Under the pieces are notes generated by a model. It saw only the letters and a program-made list of their open reading frames with translations. It was not told the origin of the DNA and did not search any database. 10,707 nucleotides of DNA from Bacillota bacterium (lineage in GTDB: Bacteria; Bacillota; Clostridia; Peptostreptococcales; Anaerovoracaceae), in NCBI GenBank assembly GCA_017386805.1, contig JAFOGM010000147.1, positions 1 through 10,707 on the forward strand, in the 5' to 3' direction. The position numbers and the translations under genes were made by a program. This document shows, piece by piece, positions 7,221 through 10,707 of this stretch; within the stretch, counting starts at the first letter, position 1; every line of letters starts with the position of its first letter.

Positions 7221-7271
7221 TGTGCAGGGTTTCGCGGCGATTGTTTCACGTGAAACTTTGCACATTTTTTT
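7221..7271 (+). terminator. Possible terminator after noc built around the parS palindrome
   Basis: TGTGCA (7221-7226) can pair with TGCACA (7259-7264), enclosing the 14-bp parS palindrome hairpin (7243-7256), and seven T follow at 7265-7271. The outer stem is only six base pairs and the inner hairpin has a tight loop, so strength is uncertain. It would separate noc from parA, which appears to have its own promoter just downstream. Confidence 0.35.
7242..7257. other. parS centromere site
   Basis: TGTTTCACGTGAAACT matches the Firmicute parS consensus TGTTTCACGTGAAACA at 15 of 16 positions, including the whole CACGTG core. ParB (Spo0J) loads here, spreads along neighbouring DNA in its CTP-bound clamp form, and is acted on by ParA. 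Sites of this kind cluster near the origin, which supports an origin-proximal location. It lies in the noc-parA gap, just upstream of the likely parA promoter, so ParB spreading could also affect parA transcription. Confidence 0.92.
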
Positions 7272-7305
7272 ATAAAAAAACGTGGTGTAAAACGAGGAAA
7301 TAGTA

Positions 7306-7311
7306 TATAAT
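7306..7311 (+). promoter_or_regulatory. Probable -10 element of the parA-parB promoter
   Basis: A perfect TATAAT lies at 7306-7311 in an AT-rich stretch; the -35 region (about 7282-7288, TGGTGT) matches poorly. Transcription would start near 7318, giving a leader of about 90 bases before parA. Its place 49 bases after the parS site suggests possible control by ParB or ParA binding, which is inference. Confidence 0.45.
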
Positions 7312-7320
7312 AAAAAGGAA

Positions 7321-7352
7321 CCGAAATGCGCTGGAAATCACAGTGCAGTCGG
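7321..7352 (+). promoter_or_regulatory. Stem-loop in the parA leader RNA
   Basis: CCGA (7321-7324) pairs with TCGG (7349-7352), and TGCGCTG (7327-7333) pairs with CAGTGCA (7341-7347, one G-T wobble), around a 7-base loop and a small internal bulge. The hairpin starts directly after AAAAGGAA and covers the start codon of the small upstream reading frame at 7326. It is too far upstream to hide the parA start at 7408 directly. It does not match a riboswitch or T-box that I recognise. Confidence 0.35.
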
Positions 7353-7406
7353 TGGAAAGAGGTATCTAGGGATGCAAATTATTTTAGAAGAATAAGGGGT
7401 GACTAA
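7326..7406 (+). CDS. Possible 26-aa leader peptide upstream of parA
   Basis: An ATG at 7326, five bases after AGGAA (7316-7320), opens a 26-codon frame. It starts MRWKSQCSRWKEV, ends FRRIRGD, and stops with TAA at 7404-7406, a single base before the TTG start of parA. The peptide is basic with two Trp. The arrangement would couple its translation to parA. Against it, the frame uses codons rare in the neighbours (AGG, AGA, ATA), and the parA ribosome binding site alone explains part of the sequence. No function is assigned. Confidence 0.25.
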   Translation: MRWKSQCSRWKEVSRDANYFRRIRGD

Positions 7407-7407
7407 T

Positions 7408-8181
7408 TTGGGAAAGGCAATTGCAATTTTCAATCAGAAAGGCGGCGTGGGTAAAACCACGACAAATATAAATCTGGCGGCATGTCTGGCGCTGAAGGGT
7501 AAGAATATCCTGGTCCTGGACATCGACCCGCAGGGGAATACCACCAGCGGTATGGGGATCTCCAAGAAGGCAGATCACAAGACCTGTTACGATATCCTGA
7601 TCGATGATCGGATGGATCCCACCGAGGCGATCCTTCACACAGGCATCGATGGTCTGGACATCATTCCCGGAAGCGTGGATATGGCCGGCGCAGAAATCGA
7701 ACTGGTACAGCTGGAAGGAAGAGAAAAGAGACTGAAGAAGGCACTGGATAAGATCCGTGACAATTACGATTACATCTTTATCGACTGTCCGCCGTCTCTG
7801 GGTCTTTTGACCATCAACTCCCTGACCGCAGTGGACAGCGTACTGATTCCGATCCAGTGTGAATTCTATGCGCTGGAAGGGGTAAGTCAGCTGATGAGCA
7901 CCATCGAAATGGTAAAGAAGACCTTCAACCGCAGTCTGGAAATCGAAGGGGTTATCCTGTCCATGTTTGACGGAAGAACCAATCTGTCCATTCAGGTCGT
8001 GGAAGAAGTAAAGAAATATTTCGGATCCAAGGTATATACCACCATCATTCCGCGTAATGTAAGACTGGCGGAAGCTCCCAGTTTCGGTCTTCCCATCAGC
8101 ATCTACGACCCGAAATCCAAGGGTGCGGAAGCCTATGCGGAATTTGCAGAAGAATTTATTGAGGAGGCTGAAGGATTCTAA
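7408..8181 (+). CDS. parA: Chromosome partitioning ATPase ParA (Soj)
   Basis: ParA/Soj is a deviant Walker ATPase that binds DNA as an ATP dimer, is stimulated by ParB, and acts in origin segregation; in Bacillus it also modulates DnaA. The product from the TTG at 7408 is 257 aa. It begins MGKAIAIFNQKGGVGKTT, with the signature Lys11 and Walker Lys16, then DIDPQGN containing Asp40, and the Walker B strand YIFIDCPPS with Asp126. NVRLAEAPSFG and IYDPKSKGAEAY close the C-terminal part. The TTG is chosen because AAGGGGT (7394-7400) lies seven bases upstream and Soj proteins begin MGK; an in-frame GTG at 7399 would overlap that ribosome binding site and add three residues. The stop codon overlaps the parB start by one base (TAATG). 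Confidence 0.96.
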   Translation: MGKAIAIFNQKGGVGKTTTNINLAACLALKGKNILVLDIDPQGNTTSGMGISKKADHKTCYDILIDDRMDPTEAILHTGIDGLDIIPGSVDMAGAEIELVQLEGREKRLKKALDKIRDNYDYIFIDCPPSLGLLTINSLTAVDSVLIPIQCEFYALEGVSQLMSTIEMVKKTFNRSLEIEGVILSMFDGRTNLSIQVVEEVKKYFGSKVYTTIIPRNVRLAEAPSFGLPISIYDPKSKGAEAYAEFAEEFIEEAEGF

Positions 8182-9116
8182 TGGCAGCACCGAAGAGAAA
8201 AGGGGGTCTCGGAAGAGGCCTGAGCTCTTTGTTCGAGGACGTTCCCGTTCACGTGGAAGAGTATGTGAAAACAACTGAAAAAGCTGCGGAATCCAAAGGG
8301 GAGAAGAGCGAAAAGGGCGAAGTCGCAGGAGAAATCATCTTCCTGGATATCAACGATATCAAGCCCAATGCCAATCAGCCCCGTAAGGAATTCGATGATG
8401 AAAAGATCGAAGAACTGGCCAGATCCATTGAAATCCATGGGGTGATCCAGCCCATCATGGTTCGTCCCTTCGGGAAAGGTTATGAAATCGTTGCCGGGGA
8501 ACGCCGCTGGAGAGCTGCACGCCGCGCTGGTCTGAAGAAGATCCCGGCAATCATCCGCGAGTTGGACGAACAGCAGAACATGTTGATCGCCATCATCGAA
8601 AACATGCAGCGTGAGGATCTGAATCCCATCGAAGAAGCCATGGCTCTGGAAGAAATGATCAAGACCTATGGTCTGACCCAGGACGAGGTTTCCAAGAGCG
8701 TAGGGAAGAGCCGCCCCTACATCACCAACGCGCTGCGTTTACTGAAGCTTCCCCAGGAAGTGAGAGACATGGTCAGTGCAGGACAGCTTTCCGGAGGTCA
8801 TGCGAGAGCGATTGCCGGACTGGGTTCCGATGCAGATAAGATTGCTGCAGCGAAGAAGGCGGTGGAACTGGGATGGTCCGTTCGTGAAATCGAAAACTAT
8901 ACTGGTAAGGCCAATAAGAAGAAAGATCCGAAGAAAAAGGCACAGGCCAGAAAGAAGAGAGACGATGTGGCCGCCGTGGAAGCGCAGATGAAGGAAGCGC
9001 TCGGAACCAAGGTCAAGATCCAGTACGGGCCGCGAAAGGGTAAGATCGAGATCGAATATTACTCCAAGGACGAACTGGACAGACTGGTGGAAATGATCAT
9101 CAGCCTGCGTCCGTAA
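8181..9116 (+). CDS. parB: Chromosome partitioning protein ParB (Spo0J)
   Basis: ParB is the CTP-dependent DNA clamp that loads at parS, spreads, recruits SMC and stimulates ParA. The 311-aa protein has the ParA-activating N-terminal motif LGRGLSSLF (10-18), then a charged linker. The N-terminal domain carries PNANQPRK, the CTP-binding GERRWRA (106-112) and ENMQRED (140-146). A helix-turn-helix follows, LTQDEVSKSVGKSRPYITNA, from about residue 167. Next come a lysine-rich linker and a C-terminal dimerisation domain ending IEIEYYSKDELDRLVEMI. The RPYITN recognition helix is typical of parS-binding ParB and differs from the KQSTISN of the Noc paralog in this window. AAGGA (8171-8175) lies five bases from the ATG. 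Translation is coupled to parA by the TAATG overlap. Confidence 0.97.
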   Translation: MAAPKRKGGLGRGLSSLFEDVPVHVEEYVKTTEKAAESKGEKSEKGEVAGEIIFLDINDIKPNANQPRKEFDDEKIEELARSIEIHGVIQPIMVRPFGKGYEIVAGERRWRAARRAGLKKIPAIIRELDEQQNMLIAIIENMQREDLNPIEEAMALEEMIKTYGLTQDEVSKSVGKSRPYITNALRLLKLPQEVRDMVSAGQLSGGHARAIAGLGSDADKIAAAKKAVELGWSVREIENYTGKANKKKDPKKKAQARKKRDDVAAVEAQMKEALGTKVKIQYGPRKGKIEIEYYSKDELDRLVEMIISLRP

Positions 9117-9144
9117 AAACCCTGTACTCATTGAAAAGTTAACA

Positions 9145-9183
9145 TAAAAAGAGATATGTTTCACATGAAACATATCTTTTTTT
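9145..9183 (+). terminator. Intrinsic terminator of parA-parB
   Basis: Bases 9145-9184 form a 40-bp palindrome broken only by one G-T pair and the central CA. GATATGTTTCA (9153-9163) pairs with TGAAACATATC (9166-9176), and seven T follow at 9177-9183. It lies 28 bases after the parB stop. The A-rich left side makes it able to act on both strands. The core of the stem is a parS-like sequence. Confidence 0.82.
9157..9172. other. parS-like site within the parB terminator
   Basis: TGTTTCACATGAAACA matches the parS consensus at 15 of 16 positions; the only change is G to A in the central CACGTG. It lies 41 bases downstream of parB and is embedded in the terminator stem. ParB often tolerates one mismatch, but the change is in the core, so binding may be weaker. 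With the site at 7242 it brackets parA-parB. Confidence 0.7.
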
Positions 9184-9239
9184 AAAAGCAGAGAAAAGGG
9201 GTATCTATATAAAAAAGAAATGACAATAGGAGAAAGACA

Positions 9240-10466
9240 ATGAAAAAAGTATTTTTAATCGATGGAGATAATAATATCAATTTAGGTCTCCGCGGCGTTG
9301 AAATGCTGACGGAGGACAGCTATGTGATGATCTTCCACAGTAAGGCCATGGAGATCACGAAGTTTAAAAAGAAGCTGGCAGGCTGCCGTGCGCAGATCGA
9401 TTTTATCGAAAGCGTCCGCAGCGGAAAGAATTCTCTGGACTTCCAGATCACCACGGAGCTGGGCTTCTTATCCCACAACAAGGATCTGGAATCCGCGTTT
9501 ATCATCAGCTGTGACAAGGGCTACGATGCGGCAGTGGATTACGTGAAGAGCCGCTACTCCAGCAAGTTCAAGGAACTGGACCGCAAGGAAAGCATCTTTG
9601 ACACCTTCCAGCTGGCCTTTGCTCTGAAGGCAAAGACCGCAGCTGAATTGAACCATGCGCTGATGAAGGAATACGGTCCGGAACACGGAACCATGGTCTT
9701 CAACCACCTGCAGAGTCTGTTCGGCGCCGCACCGTCTGCGAAAACCGTTTCCGCGGTAGAAGAACCGAAAGTGGAACCGGATGTTCAGGAAGCACCCAAG
9801 CCCCCGAAGAAATCCAGCCGCGACCGGAAGAAGACCCGCCCGGATCGAAAGCCCAAGGCAGCGTCTGTGCATACAAAGAACAAGAAGCTGATCGAGCCGG
9901 AAGTGGTAGAAGCGATTGTGGCCGAAAAGGTAGAACCGAAGCTGGAAGCTGCGGCTACTGCGATTGTGGAGAAAGTGGAAGCTGCCACACAGAAGGCATC
10001 GGAAATCAAGGATCTTCCGCTGCGTTTTAACAATACAAGAACCGAGGAGCAGAACCAGTCCTACTACAAGAGCAGAGATCTGCGAAAGAAGACCAAGCCA
10101 CAGGTGGAAGCCGCAAGTGAGGCAGAAGTGAAGGTAGAAGCAGCTCACGTGGAAACCGTGGTGGAGTTGGTCAATGAAAACCGCCAGGAAGAGCGTAAAG
10201 TGGAATACACCCAGCACCCACAGAGACGGGAAGGCACCCGCAGCAACCGCGGCGGTGAACGCCGCTCCCGTACTTCGGAGCAGAGTGAAGCGAAGGATGT
10301 TACGGTCAAGGCCCGTCCGCAGCAGAAGCCTGCGGAAGCGAAGAGCGAAGCGGCTGCCGTAACGAAGGAAGCGCCAAAGACGACTCCTAAGAGTGCGCCT
10401 GTGAAGAAGACTTCCGGACAGAATACCGGATTCTTTGGAAGGATGTTTGGAAAAAAGAAAAAGTAA
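9240..10466 (+). CDS. PIN/NYN-like domain protein with a long charged low-complexity tail
   Basis: I do not recognise this as a named gene. Residues 1-106 look like a PIN/NYN-type nuclease fold: FLIDGDNN (Asp8, Asp10, Asn11) on the first strand, SGKNSLDFQI with Asp67 after a hydrophobic strand, and IISCDKGYD with Asp92 and Asp96. These spaced acidic residues are the usual metal-binding set of PIN domains, so RNA cleavage is plausible but inferred. Residues 107-158 are predicted helical (DTFQLAFALKAK, MVFNHLQSLF). From about 159 to 395 the protein is low complexity, rich in Lys, Glu, Ala, Pro and Arg, with VEA-type repeats and an Arg-rich patch (RSNRGGERRSRTSE), recalling the disordered tails of RNase E-like proteins. 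It ends GFFGRMFGKKKK, a hydrophobic/basic tip. There is no signal peptide. AGGAG (9228-9232) lies seven bases from the ATG. No clear promoter was found. The GNAT gene starts four bases after its stop. Confidence 0.75.
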   Translation: MKKVFLIDGDNNINLGLRGVEMLTEDSYVMIFHSKAMEITKFKKKLAGCRAQIDFIESVRSGKNSLDFQITTELGFLSHNKDLESAFIISCDKGYDAAVDYVKSRYSSKFKELDRKESIFDTFQLAFALKAKTAAELNHALMKEYGPEHGTMVFNHLQSLFGAAPSAKTVSAVEEPKVEPDVQEAPKPPKKSSRDRKKTRPDRKPKAASVHTKNKKLIEPEVVEAIVAEKVEPKLEAAATAIVEKVEAATQKASEIKDLPLRFNNTRTEEQNQSYYKSRDLRKKTKPQVEAASEAEVKVEAAHVETVVELVNENRQEERKVEYTQHPQRREGTRSNRGGERRSRTSEQSEAKDVTVKARPQQKPAEAKSEAAAVTKEAPKTTPKSAPVKKTSGQNTGFFGRMFGKKKK

Positions 10467-10470
10467 AAAT

Positions 10471-10707
10471 ATGGAAATTAAATTCGCCTATAATTACCGT
10501 GATGAAGTGAAACTGTTGTTCACGGAATATACGAAGATGCTGGTGGAGAATGATCCAAAGTTCCAGGAGTATTTAGACCTGCAGAATTATGATGACGAAC
10601 TGGATCATCTGGAAGCGAAGTATGGACTTCCGGATGGGAGATTGTATCTTTTGTTCTGTGAGGGGAAAGCTGCTGGCTGTATTGGGCTGAGAAAGATCGA
10701 TGAACGA
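10471..10707 (+). CDS. GNAT family N-acetyltransferase (3' part outside the window)
   Basis: A frame opens at ATG 10471 and runs without a stop to the window edge, giving 79 residues. The start MEIKFAYNYRDEVKLLFTEY, the middle YDDELDHLEAKYG, and the strand GRLYLLFCEGKAAGCIGLRK match the N-terminal half of small GNAT acetyltransferases, which transfer an acetyl group from acetyl-CoA to an amine. The acetyl-CoA-binding R/QxxGxG/A motif would lie beyond the edge, so substrate and activity cannot be judged. The gene begins four bases after the PIN-like gene with no clear ribosome binding site (the upstream sequence is A-rich), which points to translational coupling in one operon. Confidence 0.8.
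   Translation, partial: MEIKFAYNYRDEVKLLFTEYTKMLVENDPKFQEYLDLQNYDDELDHLEAKYGLPDGRLYLLFCEGKAAGCIGLRKIDER

Noticed and set aside
7265..7280. TTTTTTTATAAAAAAA as an independent regulatory palindrome.
   Set aside because: A T-tract followed by an A-tract is low-complexity and is better explained as the T-tail of a terminator beside AT-rich promoter DNA.
8248..8263. CACGTG within the 5' part of parB as a possible third parS site.
   Set aside because: Only the core and a few flanking bases match (CCGTT before, GAAGA after), well below the two accepted sites.
9468..9478. TTATCCCACAA as a DnaA box.
   Set aside because: It has an extra C relative to TTATCCACA, lies inside a gene, and has no neighbouring boxes; there is no sign that oriC is inside the window.
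10141..10156. CACGTG in the tail of the PIN-like gene as a parS site.
   Set aside because: The left flank (CAGCT) does not match TGTTT; this is a chance CACGTG in coding sequence.
9759..10430. The low-complexity part of the PIN-like gene as a frameshifted pseudogene.
   Set aside because: The frame stays open to a coherent basic end, codon use matches the neighbours, and charged repeats are consistent throughout, so it looks like a real disordered tail.

Overview
This window is a chromosomal segment from a Firmicute, most probably a member of the Clostridia. The gene order mnmE-mnmG-rsmG-noc-parA(soj)-parB(spo0J) is the conserved block beside the replication origin in that phylum, and a separate Noc paralog next to Spo0J is a Firmicute trait. 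Strong AGGAGG-type ribosome binding sites, TTG/ATG starts and roughly 50% GC coding DNA fit this. All genes read on the + strand. dnaA, rpmH and jag are not in the window, so oriC itself is presumably just outside it.

Layout. Positions 1-95 hold an extended -10 promoter. Positions 117-4149 are the compact mnmE-mnmG-rsmG operon (tRNA wobble-uridine modification and 16S rRNA m7G527 methylation), closed by a hairpin that overlaps the rsmG stop codon. Positions 4178-5818 are an N-acyl-D-amino-acid deacylase, an accessory metabolic gene placed between rsmG and noc and bounded by terminators on both sides. Positions 5819-6404 are a 586-base non-coding stretch dominated by a 271-bp imperfect palindrome, followed by an AT-rich noc leader with smaller palindromes. 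Positions 6405-7208 are noc. Positions 7209-7407 hold a near-perfect parS site, a probable promoter, and a structured leader with a possible 26-codon upstream ORF that ends one base before the parA start. Positions 7408-9116 are parA and parB, overlapping by one base. A second parS-like site is built into a 40-bp terminator palindrome just after parB. Positions 9240-10466 encode a PIN/NYN-like putative nuclease with a long charged, low-complexity tail, followed at once by a GNAT acetyltransferase cut off by the window edge.

How the genes fit together. ParA, ParB and the two parS sites form a chromosome segregation system. Noc is the division-site regulator derived from ParB. MnmE and MnmG work as a complex on tRNA, and RsmG acts on the ribosomal decoding region. 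The deacylase and the GNAT protein are accessory. The most interesting unexplained items are the PIN-like protein with an RNase E-style disordered tail and a hydrophobic/basic C-terminus beside parABS, the two parS palindromes that each lie in a terminator-like context, the large palindrome upstream of noc, and an AT-rich patch inside rsmG. No CRISPR array, tRNA, rRNA, transposase or phage gene was seen.
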